NCBI RefSeq assembly: GCF_014203015.1
Contig: NZ_JACHIB010000004.1
Span: 1 to 64,000 of the forward strand
Direction: 5' to 3'
Length of the DNA: 64,000 bases
From: Castellaniella defragrans
GTDB taxonomy: Bacteria > Pseudomonadota > Gammaproteobacteria > Burkholderiales > Burkholderiaceae_B
A program made the position numbers and the translations under genes. Shown one piece after another: positions 29,019 to 37,621 of the stretch. The notes under the pieces are model-generated. The model did no database searches and was not told the DNA's origin. It worked only from the letters and a program-made list of their open reading frames with translations. Each line of letters starts with the position of its first letter. The first letter of the stretch is position 1.

Positions 29019-30353
29019 CTAGCGCCGGCCGCGGCTGCGCTCGAAGAAATTCATCAGCGCCCGATAGAACCGCCGCGAGCTTTCCCGGTAGCCTTCCTGC
29101 GTGAAGTGGATCAGGTCGGGTCCCACCCAGCCGCGCGCCTGCCAGTCGAGCATGGGGCAGTCCCCGTCCATCGCGGCCTCCCAATCCCAGTACAGCGTCT
29201 TTTCCTGGCGCGCCACGTCGAGCTGGACGCGCTTGACCGTCTCGTGCATCGGCACGCCGCGCTCGCCGCAAGGCAGCGCCGCAGGCTTGCCCGGATCCAG
29301 GGCGCCGGGCGCCCCCAGCAGCAGCACCGCGGCTTCGGGCAGGGCCTGGCGCACCTGGCGGATGCCCTGCGCCAGGCCGGCGGCGAGAGCCTGCGGATCG
29401 AGCTGGCCGTTGAAGGCTTCGTTGGTGCCGTAGGCGATGATGACGAGGTCCGAGCCCGACCGCCTCAACTGGTCCAGCCAGCCGGGCGACCACCGCGTCC
29501 AGATGTCCTGGCGCGAGCCGTTGACGCCGATGGGAGACACGAGCGCGCCGCTCGTGTCGGCGCGCCGCAGCCAGATCCCGCCGACTTCGGCGGCGCCCGC
29601 CGCGGGCGCCACGATCTGGAACGGCAGCCGCACCGGGACCTGCACGTAGGACCAGCCGCCGACCGGCTCGCCGCCATCCAGGGGCAGCCGCCGCCCGTCG
29701 GGATTTTCGACGAACAGGCCCGACCGGCCACCGGGGCGCACCAGCACGGTCGCCAGGTAAGGGGACTGGTCCGGGGCCCAGGAGGCCACCCGCGTGACCG
29801 CGCCGGCCTGCGCCGGCGAGGCGATGTCGCCTCCCAGCGGAAAGGCGTCGGACGCCTGGTCGAGGCTGCTGGTGAGCCGCCAGCCCTGCGATTCGAGATT
29901 GACGCGCTGATGGCCCTGCCCCGGCACGGCCATGGGCGGCAGCCAGCCCACGCCGGCATCCCCCAGGCGCTGCTGCAGGCCCACGCGCAGCCCCGCCGTG
30001 AAGGCGTCGGAAGCCGTGTGCGAATCGCCGAACTGCACGATGGCGAACGGCCGCTCGGAGCGGCCGGCCTCGACCGCCCAGAAGCGCTCGGCCAGACGGC
30101 CGGCGCGGGGATCGCCGAAATCCCGCAGCGCCTGGGCGTGCGCCGGCCGGGAGGCCGGAGAAGCGCCGGAGGCGCCGGGCGAGGCCGCCCGCGCGGGGCC
30201 AATCTGGCAGGCCGCCGCCATGAGCAGCGCCGCCATGAACGAAGGCAGCAGGCGCGCCGCCTTGATGCGTGTGATCGGGCGAATGGAAGTCTCCCCGGAG
30301 AACTTGACCGGAACGAAACGGACTGGCGGGCCGCCGCGCGGCACCCAGGCCAT
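29019..30353 (-). CDS. Secreted SGNH/GDSL hydrolase
   Basis: Exported esterase-like protein of 444 residues. A hydrophobic export segment (LLPSFMAALLMAAACQI) sits after a 40-residue N-terminus. Catalytic SGNH blocks are present: GDSH at 109-112 with nucleophile Ser111, the block-III Asn in AYGTNEAF, and the D413-x-x-H416 pair in DLIHF. About 200 residues of beta-rich sequence lie between block I and block III, like the carbohydrate-binding insert known in peptidoglycan O-acetylesterases (Ape1). That role is a guess. The start is uncertain: ATG 30353 or a GTG a few codons in. The longer frame to 30677 overlaps selU and is rejected. Confidence 0.8.
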   Translation of the reverse strand: MAWVPRGGPPVRFVPVKFSGETSIRPITRIKAARLLPSFMAALLMAAACQIGPARAASPGASGASPASRPAHAQALRDFGDPRAGRLAERFWAVEAGRSERPFAIVQFGDSHTASDAFTAGLRVGLQQRLGDAGVGWLPPMAVPGQGHQRVNLESQGWRLTSSLDQASDAFPLGGDIASPAQAGAVTRVASWAPDQSPYLATVLVRPGGRSGLFVENPDGRRLPLDGGEPVGGWSYVQVPVRLPFQIVAPAAGAAEVGGIWLRRADTSGALVSPIGVNGSRQDIWTRWSPGWLDQLRRSGSDLVIIAYGTNEAFNGQLDPQALAAGLAQGIRQVRQALPEAAVLLLGAPGALDPGKPAALPCGERGVPMHETVKRVQLDVARQEKTLYWDWEAAMDGDCPMLDWQARGWVGPDLIHFTQEGYRESSRRFYRALMNFFERSRGRR

Positions 30354-30441
30354 CGCGGCGGCACGTTCCAGCGCGTTCCAGTGTAGCCGAGTCGGCGGCG
30401 TGCGGCGGCATCCGTCTGCGCGCGGATTTACAATCCCCGCC

Positions 30442-31518
30442 ATGAACCCCACACCGCATCCCCCGGGCTCGCAGCGCTGCGGCCTGGACGCCCTTGGCCA
30501 GTTCGACGAGATCGTCGACGTGCGCACGCCGGCCGAATACGCCGACGACCACATCCCCGGCGCCCTGAACGCACCCGTGCTCAGCAACGAGGAGCGCGTC
30601 CTGATCGGCACCATGTACGCCCAGGAATCGCCCTTCAAGGCCACGCGCCTGGGCGCCGCCCTGGTCGCGCGCCACATCGCCGAATACCTGGAGACGATCT
30701 TCGCCGACCGTCCGCGCAGCTGGCGGCCGCTGATCTACTGCTGGCGCGGCGGCAAGCGCTCGGGCGCCATGACGGCCTGGTTCAACCTGATCGGCTGGCG
30801 CGCGCGCCAGCTGGACGGCGGCTACAAGACCTGGCGCCGCCACGTGATCGACACGCTCGCCACCCGCCCGGCCGGCCTGGACTGCATCGTGCTGACCGGC
30901 CCCACCGGCTCGGGCAAGACCCGCCTGCTGCAATCGCTGGGCGCGGCCGGCGCCCAGATCCTCGACCTGGAGGGCCTGGCGCGCCATCGCGGCTCGCTGC
31001 TGGGCGCGCTGCCGGACCGGCCGCAGCCCAGCCAGCGCGGCTTCGAGTCCGCCCTGCTGCGGGCCATCGAGGCCCTGGACCCCGCCCGCCCCGTCTTCGT
31101 CGAGGCCGAAAGCCGGCGCATCGGCCAGCTGAGCCTGCCCGACACGCTGCTGCAGGCCATGCACGCCGGCCGCTGCGTGCGCGTGCGCGCGGCCCTGCAG
31201 CAGCGGGTCTCGTTCCTGCTGCAGGACTACGCCCACCTGTTCGATGCGCCCGACGACTTCGGCCGGACGCTGGAGCGGCTGATCGGCCTGCACAGCCGCC
31301 AGACGGTGCGCGACTGGCAGGCGCTGATCGCCGCGGGCCGGCGCGCCGAACTGTTCCAGGCGCTGGTGGAAACCCACTACGACCCCGCCTACCGCCGCAG
31401 CAGCGACTCCCATTACGCCGGCCTGGGCGAGGCCGCGACCTTCGACTACGACCCCACCGCCGACGACGGCCATGCCCAGGCGCGCGCCCTGATCGAACAG
31501 CTGCGCGTCCCGGCCTGA
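30442..31518 (+). CDS. selU: tRNA 2-selenouridine synthase
   Basis: SelU/MnmH (358 residues) replaces sulfur by selenium at the wobble 2-thiouridine of tRNA-Lys, Glu and Gln, using selenophosphate. It has an N-terminal rhodanese domain with the active Cys in YCWRGGKRSG (about residue 98) and a P-loop domain with TGPTGSGKT (about 153-161). Length is usual for the family. The ATG at 30442 gives the expected N-terminus. It is followed 35 nt later by selD, its selenium donor enzyme, so the two form an operon. mnmA, which makes the s2U substrate, is at 56-57 kb. Confidence 0.95.
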   Translation: MNPTPHPPGSQRCGLDALGQFDEIVDVRTPAEYADDHIPGALNAPVLSNEERVLIGTMYAQESPFKATRLGAALVARHIAEYLETIFADRPRSWRPLIYCWRGGKRSGAMTAWFNLIGWRARQLDGGYKTWRRHVIDTLATRPAGLDCIVLTGPTGSGKTRLLQSLGAAGAQILDLEGLARHRGSLLGALPDRPQPSQRGFESALLRAIEALDPARPVFVEAESRRIGQLSLPDTLLQAMHAGRCVRVRAALQQRVSFLLQDYAHLFDAPDDFGRTLERLIGLHSRQTVRDWQALIAAGRRAELFQALVETHYDPAYRRSSDSHYAGLGEAATFDYDPTADDGHAQARALIEQLRVPA

Positions 31519-31552
31519 ACTGCGCCCTTCCATTCCCGGATCATCCGCCTCC

Positions 31553-32614
31553 ATGAACGCTCCCGACACCCCGACTTCCGTTCCCCGCCTGACCTCGCTG
31601 TCCCACGGCGGCGGCTGCGGCTGCAAGATCGCCCCGGACGTGCTGGCGCGCCTGATGCGCGACGCCCTGCCCGCCGGATCCTTTCCCGACCTGCTGGTGG
31701 GCACGCAGTCGTCCGACGACGCCGCCGTCTACCGCCTCAACGACGAGCAGGCGCTGATCGCCACGACCGACTTCTTCATGCCCATCGTCGACGATCCGCG
31801 CGACTTCGGCCGCATCGCCGCGACCAACGCGCTGTCGGACGTGTACGCCATGGGCGGGCGCCCCATCCTGGCGCTGGCCATCGTCGGCATGCCGATCAAG
31901 GCCCTGCCGCACGACACCATCGCCGCCATCCTGGCGGGCGGCGCCTCGGTCTGCCAGCAGGCCGGCATTCCCATCGCGGGCGGCCATTCGATCGACTCCG
32001 TCGAGCCGATCTACGGCCTGGCCGTCATCGGCCTGGCGCACCCGGACCGCATCAAGCGCAACGACCGCGCCCGCGCGGGCGACGTCCTGATCCTGAGCAA
32101 GCCGCTGGGCGTGGGCATTTTGTCGGCCGCGCTGAAGAAGGACCGGCTCGGCGCCGAGGGCTACCGCGCCATGATCGACAGCGCCACCCGGCTGAACACT
32201 CCGGGCGCGCGCCTGGCCGGGCTCGACGCCGTGCACGCCCTGACCGACGTGACCGGCTTCGGCCTGCTGGGCCACGCCCTGGAAATGTGCCGGGGCTCGG
32301 GCCTGCGCGCCGAGGTGTCCTACGCCAGGCTGCCCTGGCTCGCGCCCGCCCCCGAGTTGGCCCGGGAGGGCATCCGCACCGGCGCGTCCGAGCGCAACTG
32401 GAACGCCTGCGGCGCCGAAACCACCCTGGACGCGGGCCTGCCCGACGAGGCCCGCGCCCTGCTGACCGACCCGCAGACTTCCGGCGGCCTGCTGGTCGCC
32501 TGCGCGCCGGAAGCCGCCGACGAGGTGCTCGCCCTGCTGCGCGCCGACGGCTTCGCGCAGGCCGCGCGCATCGGCCGCCTGGAAGCCGGCCCCGCCCATA
32601 TTCGAGTATCCTGA
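31553..32614 (+). CDS. selD: Selenophosphate synthase
   Basis: SelD (353 residues) makes selenophosphate from selenide and ATP. The N-terminal catalytic loop [10 protein letters not shown] holds the active Cys and Lys; the active position is Cys, not selenocysteine. The AIRS-type ATP-binding core follows ([40 protein letters not shown]), then the C-terminal domain with [15 protein letters not shown]. The neighbour selU shows that selenium goes at least to tRNA. No selA or selB is in this window, so selenoprotein synthesis cannot be judged. Confidence 0.96.
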   Translation: MNAPDTPTSVPRLTSLSHGGGCGCKIAPDVLARLMRDALPAGSFPDLLVGTQSSDDAAVYRLNDEQALIATTDFFMPIVDDPRDFGRIAATNALSDVYAMGGRPILALAIVGMPIKALPHDTIAAILAGGASVCQQAGIPIAGGHSIDSVEPIYGLAVIGLAHPDRIKRNDRARAGDVLILSKPLGVGILSAALKKDRLGAEGYRAMIDSATRLNTPGARLAGLDAVHALTDVTGFGLLGHALEMCRGSGLRAEVSYARLPWLAPAPELAREGIRTGASERNWNACGAETTLDAGLPDEARALLTDPQTSGGLLVACAPEAADEVLALLRADGFAQAARIGRLEAGPAHIRVS

Positions 32615-32640
32615 TTGCCGTCCCACGCCCCGGAGTCCCC

Positions 32641-34167
32641 ATGGCCGATCCCCTGATCATCGCCCGCAACGCCGACGTCCAGGCCGCCCTGCTGCCCCAG
32701 CTGGCCAACCGCCACGGCTGCATCACCGGCGCCACCGGCACCGGCAAGACCGTCACCCTGCAGGTCCTGGCCGAATCGTTCTCCCGCATCGGCACGCCAG
32801 TCTTCATGGCCGACGTCAAGGGCGATCTCTCGGGCATCTCGCAGGCGGGCGCCGCCTCGCCCAAGCTCGCCCGGCGCCTGGCCGACCTGGGCCTGCCCGA
32901 GCCCGCCTGGGGCGCCAGCCCGACGACGCTCTGGGACATCTTCGGCGCGCAGGGCCACCCGATCCGCGCCACGGTGTCCGACCTGGGGCCGCTGCTGCTG
33001 GCGCGCATGCTGGACCTGAACGACACTCAGGAAGGCGTGCTGAACCTGGCCTTCCGCGTCGCCGACGACGAGGGCCTGCTGATCCTGGACCTGAAAGACC
33101 TGCGCGCCATGCTGCAGCACGTGGCCGACCACGCCGCCGAATTGCGCACCCGCTACGGCCAGGTGTCCGCCGCGTCCATCGGCGCCATCCAGCGCAGCCT
33201 GCTGCGCCTGGAATCCGAGGGCGCCGACACCTTCTTCGGCGAGCCCATGCTCGACGTCTTCGACTGGATGCGCACCGACGCCCAGGGGCGCGGCATGGTC
33301 AACATCCTGGCCGCCGACCGGCTGATGCAGTCCCCGCGCCTGTACGCCGTCTTCCTGCTGTGGATGCTGGCCGACCTGTACGAACGCCTGCCGGAAGTGG
33401 GCGACCTGGACAAGCCCAAGCTGGTGTTCTTCTTCGACGAGGCCCATTTGCTGTTCAAGGACGCGCCCGCCGCCCTGCTGGAAAAGATCGAGCAGGTCGT
33501 GCGCCTGATCCGCTCCAAGGGCGTGGGCGTGTATTTCGTCAGCCAGAACCCGGCCGACATCCCCGACACCGTGCTGGGCCAGCTGGGCCACCGCGTGCAG
33601 CATGCCCTGCGCGCCTACACCCCGCGGGACCAGAAGGCCGTCAGGACCGCCGCGCAGACCATGCGGCCCAATCCCGGGCTGGACATCGAGGCCGCGATCA
33701 CCGAACTGGCCGTGGGCGAGGCCCTGGTGTCCCTGCTGGACTCCAAGGGCCAGCCCACCCCCACGCAGCGCGTCTGGATGGCCGCGCCCGGCAGCCGCAT
33801 CGGGCCGGCCACGGCGGCGGAACGCCAGGCCCTGCTGGGCGCCTCCATGCTGGCCGGCAAGTACGACCAGGCGTTGGACCGCGAATCCGCCTACGAGATC
33901 CTGCTGCGGCGCGCCCAGTCCGGGGAGGCCGCGCCCGCCGGGACGCGCGGCGCCGCCGCTGACGGCGCCGGCCGCGCCGAGGCGCCCGCAGGCGAGGGCA
34001 ACGGCATCGCCGGCGTCCTGGGCGATTTCCTGTTCGGCTCCACCGGGCCGCGCGGCGGACGCCGCGACGGGGTGGTGCAGTCGGTCGCCAAGAGCATGGT
34101 GCGCAACGCCGCCAACCAGTTGGTGCGCGGCCTGCTGGGCTCGCTGGTCGGCGGCCGGCGGCGCTGA
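32641..34167 (+). CDS. YjgR/DUF853-family HerA-like ATPase
   Basis: P-loop ATPase of 508 residues of the HerA/FtsK-like YjgR family. Walker A is GATGTGKT (about 31-38), Walker B is [11 protein letters not shown] (about residue 265), and a late [26 protein letters not shown] carries the sensor region of HerA-type motors. The C-terminus has a Ala/Gly-rich spacer and a conserved end ([26 protein letters not shown]). Its cellular role is not established. It follows selD by 26 nt on the same strand. Confidence 0.9.
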   Translation: MADPLIIARNADVQAALLPQLANRHGCITGATGTGKTVTLQVLAESFSRIGTPVFMADVKGDLSGISQAGAASPKLARRLADLGLPEPAWGASPTTLWDIFGAQGHPIRATVSDLGPLLLARMLDLNDTQEGVLNLAFRVADDEGLLILDLKDLRAMLQHVADHAAELRTRYGQVSAASIGAIQRSLLRLESEGADTFFGEPMLDVFDWMRTDAQGRGMVNILAADRLMQSPRLYAVFLLWMLADLYERLPEVGDLDKPKLVFFFDEAHLLFKDAPAALLEKIEQVVRLIRSKGVGVYFVSQNPADIPDTVLGQLGHRVQHALRAYTPRDQKAVRTAAQTMRPNPGLDIEAAITELAVGEALVSLLDSKGQPTPTQRVWMAAPGSRIGPATAAERQALLGASMLAGKYDQALDRESAYEILLRRAQSGEAAPAGTRGAAADGAGRAEAPAGEGNGIAGVLGDFLFGSTGPRGGRRDGVVQSVAKSMVRNAANQLVRGLLGSLVGGRRR

Positions 34168-34185
34168 GGCCACGCGACCGAGCCC

Positions 34186-34845
34186 ATGATGCAGGACAGG
34201 ACGCGCATGTCGACCCGATCCCCCGCAACTGCGGCGCCGGCCACCGTGCCCGCCGCACCGGCGACCTCGTCCGCCGCCCCCGCCGCGGCGGACCTCGTGC
34301 GCTGCCGCTGGTGCACCGACGATCCCCTGTACGTGCGCTACCACGACGGCGAATGGGGCGTGCCCTCGCGCGACCCCCGGCACCTGTTCGAGATGCTGAT
34401 CCTGGAAGGCTTCCAGGCGGGCCTGTCCTGGATCACCATCCTGCGCCGGCGCGAGGCCCTGCGCGCCGCGCTGCTGGACTTCGACCCCGAGGCCCTGGCG
34501 CGCACCGACGAGGCCTGGGTCCAGGACCGCATGCAGGACGCCACCCTCATCCGCAACCGGCTCAAGCTGCGCGCCGCCGGCGCCAACGCCCGCGCCTGGC
34601 TGGCCCTGCCCGACCCGGTCGGCCTGGTCTGGTCCGTGGTCGGCGGCCGGCCGGTCATCCACCACTACGCGGCCCCGGAAGACGCGCCCGTCGCCGGCCC
34701 CGAGGCCGAGGCCCTGAGCCGCCTGCTCAAGCGCCACGGCTTCACCTTCGTCGGCCCGACCATCTGCCAGTCCTACCTGCAGGCCATCGGCTGCCTGATG
34801 GACCACACCACGGACTGCCACCGCCATCGGGCGCTGGCGGGTTAG
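34186..34845 (+). CDS. tag: 3-methyladenine DNA glycosylase I
   Basis: Tag removes 3-methyladenine from alkylated DNA. The 219-residue product starts with an Ala/Pro-rich leader of about 35 residues, then the family signature RCRWCTDDPLYVRYHDGEWG with the first zinc ligands, the helix-hairpin-helix region (FEMLILEGFQAGLSWITILRRRE), and the closing zinc site in DHTTDCHRH. The leader is longer than in E. coli Tag (187 residues). An internal ATG at 34207 would shorten it by seven residues. It lies 18 nt after the YjgR-type gene. Confidence 0.94.
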   Translation: MMQDRTRMSTRSPATAAPATVPAAPATSSAAPAAADLVRCRWCTDDPLYVRYHDGEWGVPSRDPRHLFEMLILEGFQAGLSWITILRRREALRAALLDFDPEALARTDEAWVQDRMQDATLIRNRLKLRAAGANARAWLALPDPVGLVWSVVGGRPVIHHYAAPEDAPVAGPEAEALSRLLKRHGFTFVGPTICQSYLQAIGCLMDHTTDCHRHRALAG

Positions 34846-34882
34846 GCGGGGCGCCGGGGTCCACGAGGCCGCGCGCCCGCAC

Positions 34883-34985
34883 ATGGAGCACCGCAGCGCA
34901 CCCACATGAAGCACCGCAACGCGCCCCCATGAACCACCGCAACGCGCGCATGGCACACCGCAGCACGCCCATGGAACATCGCCCC
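34883..34985. repeat. ATG-containing 21-23 bp tandem repeat
   Basis: Five degenerate units begin at 34883, 34906, 34929, 34950 and 34971. Each opens ATG and continues like RMRCACCGCARCGC. The last three are in frame with the downstream gene, while the first two are shifted by 23-bp units. It covers the presumed 5' end of the DUF3293 gene. Confidence 0.75.
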
Positions 34986-35474
34986 ATGCTCACGGAACCC
35001 CGCGGCGCGCCCCCGGGGCCGGCCGCCTCGCCGCTGGCGCAGGCCTACCGGGCCGCGCACTACCGCATCGACACCGACCCGCCGCTCGTGCTGCGCATCG
35101 GCCAGGCGCATCCGGCGCTGCGCGCCCTCGCGCCGCACGGCGGCGTCTTCCTCACCGCCTGCAACCCGCGCAGCCGCCGCCTGCGCCCCGCCGCCAACGC
35201 CCGCCGCCTGCGCGCGCTGCGGCGGGCGGTCGCAGGGCTGGGCCACGCCTGGCTGCCGGGCCGGGGCCTGGACCCGCGGGGCCTGTGGCCCGACGAGCCC
35301 AGCCTGTGGATCCCGGGCCTGTCGCTGGACGCGGGGCTGCGGCTGGCGCGCCGCTTCGGGCAGAACGCCCTGGTCTGGTGCGGACCGGACACGGTGGCGC
35401 GGCTGGCGTGGACCGCTCGATGCGGGCCCGCCGGCACGGACGGACACGGGGCGGACGGACACGGGGCGGACTGA
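34929..35474 (+). CDS. DUF3293-domain protein
   Basis: Conserved protein of unknown function, 181 residues from the ATG at 34929. The DUF3293 pattern is clear: GGVFLTACNPRSR near the front, then WLPGRGLDPRGLWPDEPSLWIPGL and LARRFGQNALVW. The first 20 residues are encoded by a tandem repeat in which every unit carries an ATG, so starts at 34950, 34971 and 34986 are equally possible and no ribosome site chooses between them. The C-terminus ends in a short duplicated segment (DGHGA twice). Confidence 0.75.
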   Translation: MNHRNARMAHRSTPMEHRPMLTEPRGAPPGPAASPLAQAYRAAHYRIDTDPPLVLRIGQAHPALRALAPHGGVFLTACNPRSRRLRPAANARRLRALRRAVAGLGHAWLPGRGLDPRGLWPDEPSLWIPGLSLDAGLRLARRFGQNALVWCGPDTVARLAWTARCGPAGTDGHGADGHGAD

Positions 35475-35547
35475 AACGGGCCGGCCGATGCGGACCGCCG
35501 CCCATCTGCTAAGGTAGGCGGATCGCCCGACGCCCCGGAGCCCGTCC

Positions 35548-37350
35548 ATGTCCCGCCTGTTCACCCGCCACACCACCTTCCACGCCGTCATCGCCCTGAC
35601 CCTGCTGTGCGCCCTGCTGGCCCTGTCCTTCAGCGCCGCCTGGTGGCTGCCCTGTCTGCTGTTCCTGGGCCTGAGCCTGCTGGGGATCTACGACCTGCGC
35701 CAGACCCGCCACGCCATCCGCCGCAACTACCCGGTGATCGGCAACCTGCGCTTCCTGTTTGAATACGTCCGGCCGGAGGTGCGCCAGTATTTCTTCGAGG
35801 ACGACACGCTCAAGCTGCCCTTCTCGCGCGTGGACCGCTCCCTCGTGTACCAGCGCGCCAAGCAGCAGATGGACCAGCGCCCCTTCGGCACCCAGGGCGA
35901 CGTCTACGGCAACGACTACGAGTGGATCAACCACGCCATGGTGCCCGCCCACGTCCCGGACAGCGACTTCCGCATCACCGTCGGCGGGCCGGATTGCAGG
36001 CAGCCCGTGAGCCTGTCGGTCTTCAACATTTCCGCGATGAGCTTCGGCGCCCTGTCGGCCAACGCCGTCATGGCCCTGAACAAGGGCGCGGCGCTCGGCC
36101 GCTTCGCCCACGACACGGGCGAAGGCGGCGTCAGCCGCTACCACCTGGAGCACGGCGGCGACCTGATCTGGAACATCGGCTCGGGCTACTTCGGCTGCCG
36201 CGACGAGAACGGCCGCTTTTCCGAGGAGCGGTTCGCCGACATGGCCCGCCGCGACAACATCCGCATGATCGAGCTCAAGCTGTCGCAGGGGGCCAAGCCC
36301 GGCCACGGCGGCATCCTGCCGGCGCCCAAGGTCACCCTGGAAATCGCCGCCGCGCGCGGCGTGCCGGTCGGCGTGGATTGCGTGTCCCCCTCCAGCCACG
36401 GCGCCTTCGGCACCCCCATCGAAATGATGCGGTTCCTCGCGCGGCTGCGCGAACTGTCGGGCGGCAAGCCGGTCGGCTTCAAGCTGTGCATCGGCCACCC
36501 CTGGGAATGGTTCGCCATCGCCAAGGCCATGCTCGCCACCGGCATCACGCCCGACTTCATCGTGGTCGACGGCGCCGAGGGCGGCACGGGCGCGGCCCCG
36601 ATCGAATTCGTCGATCACGTCGGCACGCCGCTGCGCGAAGGCCTGCGCCTGGTCCACAACACGCTGGTGGGCATCGGCCTGCGCGAGCACATCCGGCTGG
36701 GCGCCTCGGGCAAGGTCATCAGCGCCTTCGACATGGCGCGCATCATGGCCCTGGGCGCGGACTGGTGCAACAGCGCCCGCGCCTACATGTTCGCCATCGG
36801 CTGCATCCAGGCCCAGACCTGCCACACCGGCCTGTGCCCCACCGGCGTCACCACGCAGGATCCCAAGCGCCAGCAGGCCCTGGTGGTGGCCGACAAATCC
36901 GTGCGCGTGGCCAACTACCACGCCAACACGCTCAAGGCCCTGGGCGAACTGCTCGGCGCGGCCGGCCTGACCCATCCCAACCAGCTGCGCCCGCACCACA
37001 TCGCGCGGCGCATCGCCAACGGCGAAGTGCGCGTCCTGTCCGCCCTGTTTCCCGACCTGGAAAAGGGCGAGCTGCTGGAAGGCCGCTTCCGCAACACGAT
37101 CTTTCGCACCGCCTGGCCGATGGCGCAGGCCGAATCCTTCGAGCCGCTCTACAGCCTGAGCGCGGCCCTGTCCGGCCATGCCGACACCACCGCCGCGCCG
37201 GACCGGGATCCGGCCGCGCAGCCCGGGACGGATGCCGCGGCAAACGGGGCGGAAAACGGGGCGGAAAACGCGGCGCGGAGCACGGTGCGCAACGCGGTGC
37301 GGGCCTCGGCGGCAAACGGGGCGAGTGCCGGGGCGAAAGACACGGCGTGA
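35548..37350 (+). CDS. FMN-binding glutamate synthase-domain protein
   Basis: Membrane-anchored protein of 600 residues with two N-terminal helices (about 12-50) and a GltB central/FMN-type barrel. It has SFGALSANAVMALNKGA, DTGEGGVSRYHLEHGGDLIWNIGSGYFG, LKLSQGAKPGHGGILP, DGAEGGTGAAP and the Cys cluster CIQAQTCHTGLCPTGV. It is the stand-alone 'FMN-binding glutamate synthase family' type, lacking the amidotransferase domain of true GltB, so its reaction is unknown. The last 60 residues are a low-complexity tail with repeated NGAEN motifs that looks like a decayed tandem repeat. Transcribed alone. Confidence 0.88.
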   Translation: MSRLFTRHTTFHAVIALTLLCALLALSFSAAWWLPCLLFLGLSLLGIYDLRQTRHAIRRNYPVIGNLRFLFEYVRPEVRQYFFEDDTLKLPFSRVDRSLVYQRAKQQMDQRPFGTQGDVYGNDYEWINHAMVPAHVPDSDFRITVGGPDCRQPVSLSVFNISAMSFGALSANAVMALNKGAALGRFAHDTGEGGVSRYHLEHGGDLIWNIGSGYFGCRDENGRFSEERFADMARRDNIRMIELKLSQGAKPGHGGILPAPKVTLEIAAARGVPVGVDCVSPSSHGAFGTPIEMMRFLARLRELSGGKPVGFKLCIGHPWEWFAIAKAMLATGITPDFIVVDGAEGGTGAAPIEFVDHVGTPLREGLRLVHNTLVGIGLREHIRLGASGKVISAFDMARIMALGADWCNSARAYMFAIGCIQAQTCHTGLCPTGVTTQDPKRQQALVVADKSVRVANYHANTLKALGELLGAAGLTHPNQLRPHHIARRIANGEVRVLSALFPDLEKGELLEGRFRNTIFRTAWPMAQAESFEPLYSLSAALSGHADTTAAPDRDPAAQPGTDAAANGAENGAENAARSTVRNAVRASAANGASAGAKDTA

Positions 37351-37496
37351 GGGCGCCTGCAGGCCCCGGGCGAAGCCGCCTGCGCGCCGCACGGCAGGGT
37401 TCCATGGCCCGGTGCCCAGCGGCCCCCGCCTGGATGGAAAACGAGGGAAACAGCGAAATCAGGGAATTCACCTATGGTCTGGAATTCCGGCCGATC

Positions 37497-37616
37497 TATA
37501 CTGGAATCGCTACCCGATGGTAGTCCATCACGCCTCGAAGGCGTTGACTTTGCACCGCTCCCATGCGGTGCAGCTGCCCACAGCGGCAGCAGGGCCCCGC
37601 CAAAAGGCGGGGCCTT
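37497..37616 (+). ncRNA. Candidate structured RNA: five consecutive hairpins
   Basis: After a -10-like TATACT (37497-37502) five perfect stems follow within 107 nt. H1 is CTACC-CGAT-GGTAG (37510-37523). H2 is ACGCC-TCGAA-GGCGT (37530-37544). H3 is TGCACCGC-TCCCAT-GCGGTGCA (37551-37572). H4 is GCTGCC-CACAGC-GGCAGC (37573-37590). H5 is GGCCCCGCC-AAAA-GGCGGGGCC (37593-37614). The pattern suggests a small RNA or a highly structured 3' region. H5 also lies 8 nt after the stop of the convergent diguanylate cyclase and may end that transcript. No clear -35 and no T run are present, and strand is uncertain. Confidence 0.4.
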
Positions 37617-37621
37617 CGCAT

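Noticed and set aside
30354-30677. N-terminal extension of the SGNH hydrolase
   Set aside because: It overlaps the divergent selU gene by over 200 bp and would place more than 100 residues before the export signal.
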